From Carettochelys insculpta (taxonomy: Eukaryota; Chordata; Testudines; Carettochelyidae): a stretch of DNA of 64,000 nt. Location: contig NC_134137.1 of assembly GCF_033958435.1 (NCBI RefSeq), positions 247,302,501 to 247,366,500 of the forward strand, in the 5' to 3' direction. The position numbers and the translations under genes were made by a program. The notes beneath the pieces are model-generated. The model ran no database searches. It saw only the letters and a program-made list of their open reading frames with translations, and was not told the origin of the DNA. Shown piece after piece: positions 23,550-35,639 of the stretch (position 1 is its first letter; the number at the start of each line of letters is the position of its first letter).

Positions 23550-24560
23550 AGCTCTGGGAGCATGAGTAAACTGGCCGAGGGCTGGCTGTGGTGGGTTAAT
23601 TGCTGCGCAGATGTATCCTCTGAGGCTGTGCCTCCACTACTGCTTCTGTCAGTACAACTCGTGTCACTGTGGGGTAGGATGACCAGATGTCCCATTTCTA
23701 AAGGGACAGTCCCATTTTTAAGCCCTCCTGCAAGTGTTCTGTTTTTTTTCTTAAGAACAGGCAAATGGGCCCATATTTTCTATCTCTGCTCCCCCGCCCT
23801 CACCAGCAGTGCTGTTGTGCCCTGCAGCTGGCTGGATCCCTGCTCACCAGCTGCCCTATCTCCAGCAGGGAGTGGGGAGGGGCGGCAGTGGCTGATGATG
23901 GGGGTAGGTGTGCAAGGCTGATGACAGGATAAAGCTGCAGCATGTGGGGCTGGCTGCTCCTCCTGCTCATCTGTCGGCTCTGCCCCACTCTGTGTGCTGG
24001 CTCCTGCCAGCAGAGCCCTGCCCCATCCCATTTCCAGTCACCATTGGCCCATTGTCCTCTGTCTTTTTTGTGCCTTCACCCCTGCCCCACCACTTCCTAC
24101 CAATCCTCCACATCCCAAGTGGGGCACCTCCTGCTCCCAGCACTGTGTGGCGAACCATCCCCTAGTCAATGCCCACAGCTCACCAGGAGCCTGGTCAGCA
24201 GGCTCCTTCCTTCCCTCACTGCCTCTGGCTGGGAAGGCACCCTGAGAAAGCCCAGTGAGCTGGCCAGGAGGTGCTGAAACCTGCATGTGCCAATGACCCA
24301 CCCAGTACTGGCTTGAGGAACCCTCTCCACACTTCAGCTAAGCAATTTCCAGCCTGTTCATACCCCAAACCCACTGGCACCCAACACCCTCTTCACACCA
24401 ACCCCACCCCCAGTCCTCTATCCTGGGTCCTGCTGCCAGGGAGTGGAGGCCTGTTGTGTTCCCTATACACCCTCCCCTGCCAAGCAATCTTTCTGGCCAT
24501 CTTCACTAAAGCCCCTGCAGTCAGGTTCCCTAGGTCCTGGGGCACAATGCATTCTTAGGG
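23550..24560. other. GC-rich block without a gene
   Basis: A kilobase of C/T- and G/C-rich sequence in intron 2. It supports several open frames on both strands, rich in Pro, Ser, Leu and Ala. None shows a domain, a splice pattern or codon bias I would trust, so I regard the frames as compositional. The origin of the block is unknown. Confidence 0.5.
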
Positions 24561-24754
24561 CTTAAGTCCTTCCTGCCCACACTGCAGCCAAGAACAGGGG
24601 GACAGGAGACAGCTGAGTTAATGTGGTGGCTAGGAGCAACCTGGAGGTGTTAGCTGCCTTTTGACACTCTCTGAGCAGGAAGAGACCAGCTGCTTCTAGC
24701 TGTCAACTGTGAGGGTAGTCCCTAAAGCCCCTCTCATAATCCCACCCTCGGGGT

Positions 24755-24985
24755 GTGAATAAGCCACCCAATGAATGACAAAAGTTATACCAACCTAAGC
24801 AGCAGTGCGGACAGCACTGTGCCAGTGGGACAAATTCTCCAGCTGATGTAGCTCCCAAGGCTCGTTCGGGTTGGATTAAGTGGGCAGAGAGCTCTCTTCC
24901 AGTGGCTTCAAGAGGCTACATTAGAGAACTTACAGTGGCACACCTGTATAGGTGTCATTGTAAACTCTGTAGCATAGCCACAGCC
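24755..24985. repeat. MITE-like sequence ending CATAGCC
   Basis: Complementary words occur along the segment: CAGTGCGGACAGCACTGTGC near the left, AGAGCTCTCTTCCAGTGGC in the middle, and ACTTACAGTGGCACACC with CTCTGTAGCATAGCC at the right. The layout resembles a widespread turtle MITE. Confidence 0.45.
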
Positions 24986-26266
24986 TTGATCTTTTCATTG
25001 ATTTCAAATGGACTTTGACTTTCATTCTAACGTAGTTTAGGCTTGATCCAAAGTATTGGGTCATTGAGTTTTCCTAATAGGCCAGTGAGTTATCCTACAG
25101 TAAGTAGGTTAAAGAACACGGTAAGGCAATTTATGCTCCAGTACCATACTGTTAAAATTACTGATGGGTCTGAACAGTAACCTTCAAAATGGACAATTCT
25201 GCACTTCCTAGAAAGACACAGGAGAAAGGGGGAAGCTAACACAGTTTCGCTCTGGACAAAAACATGTATCGGAATTGCTTAACTAAGAAATTTCCCTAAT
25301 GGACTGAATCAAAATGACCCCTGACTCTTTCTAAGATTTGAAATCCACATGCAAACCTAGATGTGAATAGTGTTGTAAATTTTAATGTAAATGAAAATGT
25401 TTCTTGGGAAGCTGGATATTGTATCCAGGTGAAAGCACAGGAGAGTTAGAAATTAGTGAAACTAACGAGCAATGTGAAGTTTAGGACTTGCCTACCTGGC
25501 TTCACAGTGCACACTGTAAGGGTGTGAGCTGCATCACCTTGAATGGTATATTCTGGTTCCCTGGTGCAGACTCTACTGGCATGAATTATGAAACACCTAG
25601 TTTGTATTAATGCAGTTCTTTTTCAATAAGATTATGTTGACTTGAATCCTTTGGGGGCATGCTGCAATTCACATGCCCACAGTGTGCGCTGTAGGGCCAC
25701 GTATACTAGTCCCAAAAGGATAAAAACAGTTTGCTGGGCTGTTTGCTAGGCCTTACTGTCTCCCAGTCACAGTACATACTTTTTCTAAATTTTTTTCATT
25801 TTTTTTCTTGATGCATCTGAAAGCTTTCCTTTCCATATTATGTGTATAAATTAATATTTTTCACCATTATAATGATTAACAAACTGTACCAATGTGTAGA
25901 TCTTTTCCACATGAACAACCCATAGAATTTATTAATTGCCTGTGATTTTCACAAGGCTTCTTCAACAGTGCTGTTGTCCCACTGTATTTTAATTACAATA
26001 ACGCACTTTCATTTTTGTGCTTGTCAGAAACAGATGTTATTTACAAGGAACAGATGGAGAACTCACGTAAGGCATGAATAATAAATAGTTGCTTTAAATC
26101 ACAATGCTGAAAATAGGCCCAATTTTTCACTAAGTGATCTTTAGTGGACAAAACAAATGCCTAAACACAACCATAAGAACTTCCATATGAAACAGCCATA
26201 CGAAAAGGCAATGTTCCTACCTCCCGGTTCTTGCTGGTATATAAATGACAGGATTTTAAACTTTAT

Positions 26267-26670
26267 GGCTACGTCTACACTTGGCCAAAACTTTGAAATG
26301 GCCATGCTAATGGCCAAATTGGAGAATACTAATGAGGTGCTGAAATGAATATTCAGTGCTTCGTTAGCATGCTGCTGGCCACGGCACTTTGAAAGGGCCG
26401 CGTTTCGCTCACTTGTGGCTCGTCTACGTGGGGGGGTCCTTTTCGAAAGGGCCCTGCAAATGTCGAAATCAGCTGATAGGAAAAAGGGGATTTCGAAAAG
26501 GACCCCCATGTAGATGAGCTGCCAGTGAGAGAAACGAGGCACTTTCGAAGTGCAGCGGCCAGTAGCAAGCTAATGAGGTGCTGAATATTAATTTCAGCAC
26601 CTCATCAGTATTCTCCGATTTGGCCATGAGCATGGCCATTTCAAAGTTTTGGCCAAGTGTAGACACGGCC
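26267..26670. mobile_element. 404 bp fold-back Harbinger-type MITE
   Basis: The ends are GGCTACGTCTACACTTGGCC and GGCCAAGTGTAGACACGGCC, flanked by a TAT duplication. The arms share the AATGAGGTGCTGAA motif and CTTTCGAA-type words, and differ in detail from the 13206 family. Open frames across it simply follow the palindrome. Confidence 0.9.
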
Positions 26671-27375
26671 TATGGGAAACAGAAATACATTTTCCTTCCC
26701 ACCGTGGGCCAAATTCTGCTCCCAAGAGTAGTCAGTCATATGTAAATAAGAATATATTCACTGAAAAATCAGGATTAGTGCCACTGGAAATTTTGGTCCA
26801 AGCCTCTCAGGTTACGTTTTAGTCTCCAGTCCTGCAAGTCTTACAAAAATTATCCAGGATTATTCATAGTTCATAAAGTTAAGCACATGCACAATTGTTC
26901 ATGAACAAGCCTCTTGGAGGATAAGAAAGGATTTTCAAAAACACTTAGCATTGATGTACCTCCCTTCCTACTGACGTTTTAGTACTAAATGCTATTGGAA
27001 ATCCCAGCCTTAAAATGTGTTTATTTGTAATTTTGAGACTACCTGCTTAAATCAGTTAAGTTACACCAGTGTAAATCAGTGATAAATGAGAGGCTAACCG
27101 GGCCCTTTAAATCCTAACATGACAACTCACAATTTGAAGTTTTGATTTAAAACAAAATTAAAAGGATGTCAACATGATCTTGACTCTTTTGTCCCCTATT
27201 TCCTGGATGACAAAAATCTACCTTAAAAAAATGCTATCATATTTCAGTTGCCTTTCCACTCAAACAGCAGCCACGGGCCTTGGGGTACAGTGGAAGGGGA
27301 CCCAGCTCCATGCCCAGGAAGGGGTGGGGCTAAGGGCAGTCAGACCTCAGTTTTGCCCAGACTGCCACACGTTCA

Positions 27376-27391
27376 CGCACACACACACACT
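27376..27391 (+). repeat. Short (CA)n run
   Basis: A brief CA/CG repeat, GCACACACACACACAC. Confidence 0.7.
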
Positions 27392-27759
27392 CAGAGCTGT
27401 GTGCAGCCAAAGCAGCACTGCCATGGCACTTCAAAGAGGCATAACCTCTGGCTGCCACTGCCCAATCAGCGGGCCTGCAGCCAAATTGTGATACACTGGA
27501 CAGTGGACTGTGAGGGTGACTAGCATAACATAGAAATATACAAAATTGATAACTCGGTTTCATAATGTGATCAGTTTGCTGGACGCATTGACAGAAATAC
27601 AGGAGGAAAAAGCATAGTGTTGAGGCTGGTACAGTAAATCCCAGGTAGCTACAACATAAGCAGACAGTCATAAGGCTTTGAATCATACCGTTGCTTATCT
27701 TTAGTGTTTTTGCTTTTGTTTTGATTTTTTGCATTAAAGAGTCTGAGCCTGAACCCTAA

Positions 27760-27998
27760 GGCTGTCTGCACTTGCCCTGAACTTGGAAGGGGGCATAGTG
27801 ATTTTAAGCAGTAAAGGCACTTCAAAGTAGCACACTCACTTCGAAGTGCCCACAGCTACACGGCATGCCGGCACTTCAAAGTTTGACACTTCAAAGTTGT
27901 CCTGGGGCAGAATTAGCCTAATGAAGTGCTGCATATGCATCGCAGCACTTGATTAGTATTCTCCAGTCAGGCTGAAGAGGGCGAATGTAGACATAGTC
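27760..27998. mobile_element. Short Harbinger-type MITE
   Basis: The left end is GGCTGTCTGCACTTGCCC, preceded by TAA. The right end is GAATGTAGACATAGTC, followed by TGA. Inside are CACTTCGAAGTGCC words and a GCATATGCATCGCAGCAC hairpin. Confidence 0.7.
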
Positions 27999-29380
27999 TG
28001 AGAGACAAGAGTTCCACTGACTTCAGTAGGAAATGGGTCAGGCTCATAGTGCAGTAGTTTCCTGCCCTTCGAGTTTACAAACATAGAAAAAGAAGTCAGG
28101 CCCTGCCTCAGGCTGCTTAAAGTCTAAATTAGACTGGAAGACTGCACCCCATCCGACACAGAACAGCTTAAGGCAGTAAATCACTGAATATCGAGCTGGA
28201 TAGAGGATGAAAGTGTCATCTTGTGAAAGATTATTGAGATCTTTTGAAATTTGGCTTCATCCTAAATCAGATCAAAAAAGCCAAACATTTCAAAATTGTC
28301 AGAAAAGGAAAAATTCTGGAAACAAAACATTCTGTTTCAACATCACCGTTTTTGTTTTGGTAGCTAATATACAGCATTTTAACAATTTTAAACAGTTATT
28401 TAAAAGCACACCATTGTTCTGAAACTGAAAGAATAGGACATGCTAACACTGTTGGCATTTTTTCCTGGTTTTAATTCTATAACACAATTTGGGGAAAATC
28501 AGTCCAATATGACAGAATCCTTAGATTTAGCAGAACTGAATATTCTGCTGGAAGGTGGTTCTGTCACTAGTTGTAGCTTAATACACTGTGCTTTCACTGG
28601 TTTCCACAGGGTGCTGGTGCCTCATTGGCAGGTTTATAGAATTTGGATGTCTATAAACGATGTATGCCTACGTACTGCTTGAGGGCCATGTTGCAATTCT
28701 TTACATGGTTTTCAATACTCTCTATCTCTATCTTACCAGCCCTTCTGCTTCCTTGTCTTTTCCCACTCTCTATTGTGCATTGTTTTTCATCATACCAGCT
28801 CTCCTGTCTGGAACAGCCTTCCTCTGCTACAGAATGGACAACCTCCATTCTCCCACTTCAAATTCCTCCTCAACGCTTGCATTTTTGTCCTAGCTTGACC
28901 ATTTCCAGTCTCCCATACCAAATTGTAGTAGACCTAACAGTCACTGTTTTTTAAAAAACAGCTAAACATGCTATCATAACAGTTTTCTTCTCTCTCTTGC
29001 TTGTCTCTCGCTACTATTCTCTCTCATTTTCTATGATCTCTCCTGCCTTTATTCAGTTAAGTCTTTTGAGGCACTTTTGTTATAAACCAATGGGTAGTAA
29101 CAGTCCTGGTCATTCCTCCTACATTTGATGTAGATCTGCCAACATTTACACATAAGTTTACTATGTATTTTCACCTCTATACTCACTAAAGGAATTGTAT
29201 TATTAGGCACTGGTCTTTATAATGTTGGGATTTGATGTACTTAAGTATTCTGGATAATTGCTGTCTTAACCCTACTCTACGATAAATACCTGCTCCTGTT
29301 AGCTGAAACTCCTGATTAGTTTGAAAACAAACAAAAAAAAAAACCCTGGTAAATAGTGATGACTGTTACTGATCTGTTAA

Positions 29381-29731
<351 letters not shown>

Positions 29732-29751
29732 TAAGTTAAGATATTTTTGCA

Positions 29752-29777
29752 CCGTGTGTGTGTGTGTGTGTGTGTGT
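29752..29777 (+). repeat. (GT)n microsatellite
   Basis: About 12 GT units, starting 22 bp after the exon 3 donor of SHISAL1. Confidence 0.95.
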
Positions 29778-30107
29778 TGTAAACATTCATTTGTCTTTTG
29801 GAACATCATTATCAATTATACATCAGATCCTCAACTGCTGTATATTGGCATCATTCCACTGAAGTCATCAGCTTCATCCATAGGATCCATCCCATATAAA
29901 TTCTACAGTCTAAGCTGTATTATAGAATCACCGCTCATAAAAATGCATCAGCTTCATAGAAAATTATGATAAAAATATGATTGTCTCTAGAGAAATATGT
30001 GCTGGAGGAAATGGAATAAGCAAATTTACAGCACTGTGAATATAAATAGGTTTTGAAGGATTAGATTTTTATTGGTAAATGTCAGTAAATGTCAACTTCA
30101 CTGTATG

Positions 30108-30111
30108 TGTA

Positions 30112-30144
<33 letters not shown>

Positions 30145-30145
30145 G
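30108..30145 (+). repeat. (CA)n(GA)n compound microsatellite
   Basis: A CA run followed directly by a GA run. Confidence 0.95.
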
Positions 30146-30324
30146 AGGAAAAAATATACTTCCTTTGATAACCAAAATATACATACCAGCCAAGTGAGCA
30201 AAATTTTGCTTGAGAACATAGAGTTTGATTTAAGGATATTTACTCTGTTTAGTTTGGCATGTCACATTGAGAATTCGTGCTTTAATGATAATAAAACTAA
30301 CTTTTTAACTTCACAAAAAACAAG

Positions 30325-30415
30325 CTGTCCTGTCCTGTAGCACCTAATGACTAGTAATTTTATTTATTAGGTAAAAGAGAGTTCATGGGTAAGCCCTACT
30401 TCATCAGATTTGGAG
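30325..30415 (-). repeat. Penelope-like 3' end with decayed hammerhead core
   Basis: On the - strand it reads CTGATGA, a stem II of the GUAGG type paired imperfectly with CCCAU, then GAAC instead of GAAA, followed by the AATAAATAAAATTACTAGTC and TAGGTGCTACAGGAC tail. The catalytic GAAA is lost and stem III is gone. Confidence 0.5.
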
Positions 30416-30956
30416 CAGATTATAAGAATCAGGGTTTATATATCAGGGAAGGGTGGAGGATGAAGGAAGGAGGAGGAGAGGGAAAAAAAGGGTGGGGAGC
30501 AAGACACTGGTCATTATTGTCTGATATCTCTCATTGGCTGACTCTCCATAATTCCTGCATTCTGTTAAAATTAAATAAAGAGTTAAAAAAGCTTTGAAAT
30601 AAACATTTTAATAAATATTTCCACTTACATGATAAAAATAAAAAATGAATTCTGCCAAGCCTAAGTATAAACAAGGAGTGCACAATCTTTGTTTGTACGG
30701 TGTGCAGGGTGGAGTTAATTATTAACCTAGAGTGCAAATGCAATTCTAATGTACCAAAGGTTTTGCCATGTTTAGCAATTAATCTGTTTTCAGTTTAAAA
30801 AACAGCACTAACTCCAAGTGCTCAATGTAAACAACAGGAAGTGGGAAACAGTTTTAATTAAAGAGGTGAGAAAACCATGCTATCCACTGAGACACAAAAA
30901 CAATGTGAAAACTAGCTTAACATCTTATCTGCATAGCCACAGAAATATGGGTGTAT

Positions 30957-31170
30957 GGCCGTGTCTACAGTAGCCCCAAACTTCAAAATGGCCACGCAAA
31001 TGGCCATTTCGAAGTTTACTAATGAAGCGCTGAAATGCATATTCAGTACTTCATTAGCATGCGGGCAGCTGCGGCGCTTCGAAATTGACGCGCCTTGGCA
31101 CTGCGCGGCTTGTCCCAACAGGGCTCCTTTTTGAAAGGACCCCAGCTACTTCGAAGTCCCCTTATTCCCA
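30957..31170 (+). mobile_element. Solo half of a fold-back Harbinger-type MITE
   Basis: Only the left arm of the 13206/61861 family is present, from GGCCGTGTCTACAGTAGCC to CGAAGTCCCCTTATTCCC, just short of the axis of symmetry. A TAT precedes it. The partner arm is missing, as expected after deletion of one side of a large hairpin. Confidence 0.8.
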
Positions 31171-31749
31171 TCATGGTTTGTTTTGGCTTCCTGTGAAGAG
31201 TTTATGGTCAGGCATTGGAATAGGGGTGGTGTGAACAGGTAAGTGAAAGAAATGTGTAGATCTGGTCATAAATTTTCTGGTGGAAAATGTGCTTAACACA
31301 CACAAAAAAAAAATCTAATGTTGCGAGCCAGAGGAGTTAGTGGTCAGCAGCCTGCCTCAAAGGTCCTCTCTAGTGTGTTGGTCTCAGGATAGCAGAGAGA
31401 CAAGGCATTTTGATATTTTAACATTCTTCTGCATAGGTGCATTTGTGAGTGTAGTGATTGTCTGGTTTCACCCACCTAGCTGTGGTTGGGGTATTTGATG
31501 TACTGAATGAGGTATACCACATGAGATAGGATACACAGATCCCATTAATCTTGAAATTTGTGTTATGGGGCGGAGGGTATGTATTATCACAACAATGGAG
31601 ATATGCCTGCAGGCTTTGCTTCTATTGTTCTGGCAGGTGCATTGAGCTGGTATGTCCTAGTTTGGGGAGCTTGCTTCTGATCCTTTCAGAGGAATGGAGG
31701 CTGTTCAATGGCCAGAAAACAGGGGTTGGGGAAAGATTTCTTGAAAAAT

Positions 31750-31999
31750 AGGAGAGCACTTCAATCTCCCAGGACACACAGTAGCAGATTTAAAAGTAGC
31801 TATCGTGCAGCAAAGAAATTTCAAGAACAGACTCCAAAGAGAAATTGCTGAGCTACAATTCATCTGCAAATTCAATACCCTCAGCTCAGGATTAAACAAA
31901 GACTGTGAATGGCTGGCTAAATACAAAAGCAGCTTCCCCTCTCTTGGAGTTCACACCTCCAGATCTACTGATGACAATACAACTCAGCCTGCCTGACTG
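31750..31999 (+). pseudogene. Penelope-like element C-terminus (end of GIY-YIG region)
   Basis: The frame reads GEHFNLPGHTVADLKVAI, then NFKNRLQREIAELQFICKFN and TLSSGLNKDCEWLAKYK, closed by a stop after TTQPA. The HF..PGH block and the FKN....E...I.KF......GLN spacing are typical of the C-terminal region of Penelope-like proteins, after the GIY-YIG endonuclease motif. The GIY-YIG motif itself and the reverse transcriptase are not present. The frame stays open through this stretch, but the gene is only a fragment. Confidence 0.65.
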
Positions 32000-32071
32000 A
32001 GCTAACCTCGTTATCCCCAGCCTTGCTCTGGCCTATTTATACCTGGCCTTGCAGATTTCCAGGACCAGCAT

Positions 32072-32107
32072 CTGAAGAAGTGAGTTAACTCACGAAAGCT
32101 CATGCTC
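32072..32107 (+). ncRNA. Hammerhead ribozyme-like core with covarying stem II
   Basis: The order is CTGAAGA (CUGANGA), a perfect stem II of GUGAG and CUCAC around UUAA, GAAA, stem III GC-UCAU-GC, then U and C. Compared with the core at 9947, the fourth stem II pair changes from G-C to A-U on both strands. Such a compensated change supports a structured RNA. Cleavage is predicted after the C at 32107. Activity is not shown. Confidence 0.55.
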
Positions 32108-32349
32108 TAAACTTTTCTGTTAGTCTATAAGGTGCCACAGGACCCTTCGTTGCTCTACAGATCCAGACTAACACGGCTACCCCTCTGATTCTTTAAAAAT
32201 GTGATCCCCCAAAAGAATGGGCTGTAACTGGTAATGGCTATACCCCTATAGGTGTGAGTGAAGCTTGGAAGATGACAATTAGGGATACAGCTGCACTTGC
32301 TAGCTGAGACAGTTACTTGTCTGTGCACTGCTAGAGCATTTGCTTTGTA

Positions 32350-32645
32350 CCTGCAGGGAGGGCAGGTTTACACTAGGAGTAAAGTTGAACTAAGCTGCAA
32401 AACTCCAGCTACCTGAATAGCATGGCTGGAGTCAATGTAACTTATTTTGACTTACCACAGACACCAAAGTGGGGGGAGGCGGTCTTCCACCAACTTCCCT
32501 TACTCCTCGCAACCCAGTGGAGTAGTGAGGCCAATGGGAGCAAGAGCAGTGGTCAATTAGCATGTCCCTACGAGACCCACTAAAATTGAATCCAGGGGAA
32601 CTGGTCTACAGGGCATTGATTTACAGGTAAGTGTAAACAAGCCCT
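32350..32645. mobile_element. MITE-like remnant with TTTACAC ends
   Basis: The left end is GGCAGGTTTACACTAGG and the right end GTAAGTGTAAACAAGCCC, a matching inverted pair. The interior holds CCAACTTCCCTTACTCCTCG and AGTGGTCAATTAGCATGTC. It has no coding capacity. Confidence 0.6.
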
Positions 32646-33045
32646 GTGTGTCCGCATATTCCGTGCTGGGCACAGGCATATGCTATGCATAGAAATATAC
32701 CTTCATCCACACTTTCCCTGTCAGTGGCTGCCCTGTATGCCAACATGTCAGGGCAGTATCCCAGAATCCTGATGCCAGCTATCAGGGTTTTTCTTGAGCT
32801 GTCCCGTTTTTGGCATCTGTGTCCAGGCACCATATGGCAAGTCCTGATGGCCAGGTGTAAGTGAAATACATAAATAACACCAACAACCTTATTGTGCAAA
32901 TTCAATATGTTTTTTAGTACTGAAATGTACATTCTTCATTTGTGTTGCTTTAGATATGTGAAAATATGTACTCTTCATTCATTGAACCTCATATGTCATG
33001 TAGCTAAGTTAAGCACTTCCCAGTGTCTTGTTTAGACAGACATAT

Positions 33046-34010
33046 ATTACTCCTGGGGGGGACATTATGTGCCTCCCAAAATAAAGATTCTGTGTGAAAA
33101 AATTAAGAATTTCCCAAAGTTCTGCCAGTAGTAGTTGAAAAATAATATTTACATCATGTCAGTTTCAATTAGTTTGATACTTTACTTCAAAATTCCTGTC
33201 AGTGAGAAACCTCTATGATAACCCAGATCCTATTTCTCTGCCTCCAACCCTTTCCCCTCTTCCCTGCCACCCCGCACCCAAGACCAGCCAGGAGCCAGAC
33301 GTCCTGAACCCCTCTGCCCCAGAGCCTAGACACCCTCACCTTCTTGCCCTCATTTCAGAGTGTTCCCCTCTAGCAAATACACCCAAATAACCCAATCCCC
33401 TGAGCACAGCCCTGGAGCCCCCCCCAGCCTAAATATCCCCACCCCTCCCCCCAGTAGCAGTTATAGTATGCCAGCAGAGCAAGGGCATTACGTCAGCTGG
33501 GGGGGGGGCGGCATTTCAGCATGCACACCTGCCCTCCTTTGCTAATGAAAGATGAGTTTTGTCAACAAAGCTGCGTAGTGGTGTAAGGTTTGACACAGCT
33601 TTTTTCACCTCTCTGGACGTTTCAGGCAGGTCACAGTTCTTAAGGCACAGGCTGAATTCCTCCCCAGCCTGGGACCAGTCTCCCCAGTACAGAGTCTTTC
33701 AAGCAATCTTGTTTCTGGAGAGATGGGGGAGGAGAGAGATGGCCAGAGGCCTTTGCCAATCCCCCTTTTTATATCCTGTCATGGAGCAGGGTCAAGGCCG
33801 CATGGCTGCTCTGGAGGCCAAGTGGGAGAGCTGAGGCCACTTAACTGCTTTGGGAATCAGGGGGAGAAGTGGTAGCTTTGGAAAAGGGCTAGCAACCCTG
33901 GGGCACAGGGCAATGGCTGATGGCCAGGTGGCCATGGAAGGTGCAGGGCATAGGTTAGAAGACGGGCTGTGGTGGGGTGCCTCCCAAGCCAGCCATTCAC
34001 CCACCACCCC
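33046..34010. other. Low-complexity C-rich and G-rich stretch
   Basis: A C-rich region (33240-33460) precedes a G run at 33501 and a mixed G-rich stretch to 34010. No gene or recognisable element. The open frames here are compositional. Confidence 0.4.
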
Positions 34011-34584
34011 TATAGATAAAAAGGTAAGCAGGGTTTAAAATCAGGGGACTTCAACTCTGGTATTGGTAAACAAACAGACTTTCTTCAGCATTTGCATGCT
34101 ACTAGAAAAATAAAATTAAAAGCAGCCAATATGATACTTTATTCCACCTATGGCTGGCGTTGGCTTTATATTCCCCTGCAGTTTCACTTTGATATTGTTG
34201 TGCTCTTTGCTTGCTGTTCTAAATTGTTGTGGGCAATTAAACAGCTGCTTGTTCCATTTCGGTGCTGGGAAAAGTGATTCCTGTGTAAACCTGTGTAAAG
34301 TGCCCCAGTAATGAAATGTTCAGATTGCACAGTATGACTCCCACTTGGGAAAGGCTGCAGGTAGGGTTTCTGCACTGTTGATTGTTTTATAGTACCTGGC
34401 TTGTATGACAAAAAAATAATACGTCTTTTACTTACACAGTTACCTAGAGAAATAGAAGAGTGGCCTAAAGGAAAATACTGTTGGAAACAAAATCACAATG
34501 AATGATGAAAGTGATTAAAAGATGTTGCATTGACAAGCTTTTAAATGTATTTCCTTGTTTTGTTTTCTTTTCTTTTTTAAAGGA

Positions 34585-34613
34585 AACGAAGCAGATGGGT
34601 GGATTAGGTGCTT
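34585..34613 (+). other. Weak candidate for a further SHISAL1 exon
   Basis: A long T/C-rich tract from about 34550 ends in TTTTAAAG, a fair splice acceptor. Joined to exon 3 it would give eight extra residues (Trp-Lys-Arg-Ser-Arg-Trp-Val-Asp) and then TAG. The mammalian protein is not known to me to carry such a tail. The true last exon more likely starts with A and holds only 3' UTR, possibly outside this window. This is recorded as the best-looking local candidate, not as a confirmed exon. Confidence 0.15.
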
Positions 34614-35084
34614 AATAATTAGGCCTTTAAATTCAGTTTACATATTAAAATAAATCTTTCTACCCTAACCATTGATATGATGTACTACTTGTCTTTGTTG
34701 CCCATGAGATTTTAATTGCTCCTACTTTCTCTTCTGTTAAGCAAGTGCCTACCACATTAAAGGTGATACTGAAAAGAAATACATATAGTTACTTTCAATT
34801 ACACTTGGAAATTCAGTCCTCTGAATGAAGTGAAGATGGGTAAATACATTCTTTTTATTGCTGCTATTGTGTGGTTAGAGAAATTGTATAGCATCAGATC
34901 TTCATCTACTGTGTATTGTTATCACACTTGGCCTCTTTTCCGCGAGGCTGGGTCAATAGCACGCTGAGATATAATGGGAAACCTGTATCTTGGCAACAGT
35001 AAAGAACAGAAATTTCAACTTTTGTCCAAAACTAAAACGAGACCCATATGGCACCTTCTTACTCAGAGGATCTGTGCCCTGTAC

Positions 35085-35474
35085 GGCTATGTCTATGCTA
35101 CAGAGATCATTTGAAAGAAGTTTTTCCGGAAGGTAGCTTCCAAAAAAACTCCTTTCGAAAGGGTGCGTCCACACACAAAAAAGCAGATTGAAAGATCAAT
35201 GCACTCTTTCGATAGACAGCATCCATGCAGCCCCAGCTCTTTCGAAAGAATGGGCCTGGGATCGAAAAATCTGGTGCCATGCAGACTCCTCTTTGGAAAG
35301 GACGCCACAACCATCTACACATGATTTCTTTTGAAAGAATCTTTCGACGGAAGGCATTTGTCCTGCTCCAAGAGGGGAAGAGCGCTTTTGAAAGATTTAC
35401 TTTTGAAAGAGTGTGTTTTGTGTCTAGTTGCTCCACAGGATCTTTGAAAAGAACTTGCTTGTGTAGACATGGCC
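35085..35474. mobile_element. Fold-back MITE rich in CTTTCGAAAG, copy 1
   Basis: The ends are GGCTATGTCTATGCTACAG and CTTGTGTAGACATGGCC, flanked by TAC and TAT. The interior is built of repeated CTTTCGAAAG-like palindromes. The copy at 37393 is the same family, with AGAGATC after the 5' end in both. Confidence 0.8.
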
Positions 35475-35639
35475 TATGGGTCTGGTGTTGGAATTGTTGA
35501 CCTTATGACAAGACAAAGAAAGGCTTTAAAACCCCTTTTTACTCCTCTTTTTCACTATGCAACTATGACAGATCCTTAGGACTGGTGCTGTGACCTCAGC
35601 TTTGAAACAAGCTCAGGAGGTCCCCTTCCGTGGGCCAGA

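Larger units (their letters stand above)
31715..32195 (+). mobile_element. Penelope-like retroelement, 3' part
   Basis: A Penelope C-terminal coding remnant (31750-31999) is followed by a short spacer and a 3' repeat (32062-32190). The repeat contains CACGAAAGCTCATGCTC, TGTTAGTCTATAAGGTGCC and CAGACTAACACGGCTACCCC. Having both on one strand links the many solo 3' repeats in the window to Penelope-like elements. The 5' part with the reverse transcriptase is missing. Confidence 0.7.

Noticed and set aside
23942..24277. Several overlapping frames on both strands
   Set aside because: Compositional; no splice sites or domain to support an exon.
26141..26542. 133-codon frame on the - strand
   Set aside because: Runs through the fold-back MITE at 26267; same text appears mirrored on the + strand.
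27330..27734. 134-codon open frame on the - strand
   Set aside because: Crosses a CA repeat and shows no family motif.
31551..31751. 66-codon frame ahead of the Penelope remnant as part of the same gene
   Set aside because: No motif continuity with the Penelope C-terminus; the GIY-YIG text is not found there.
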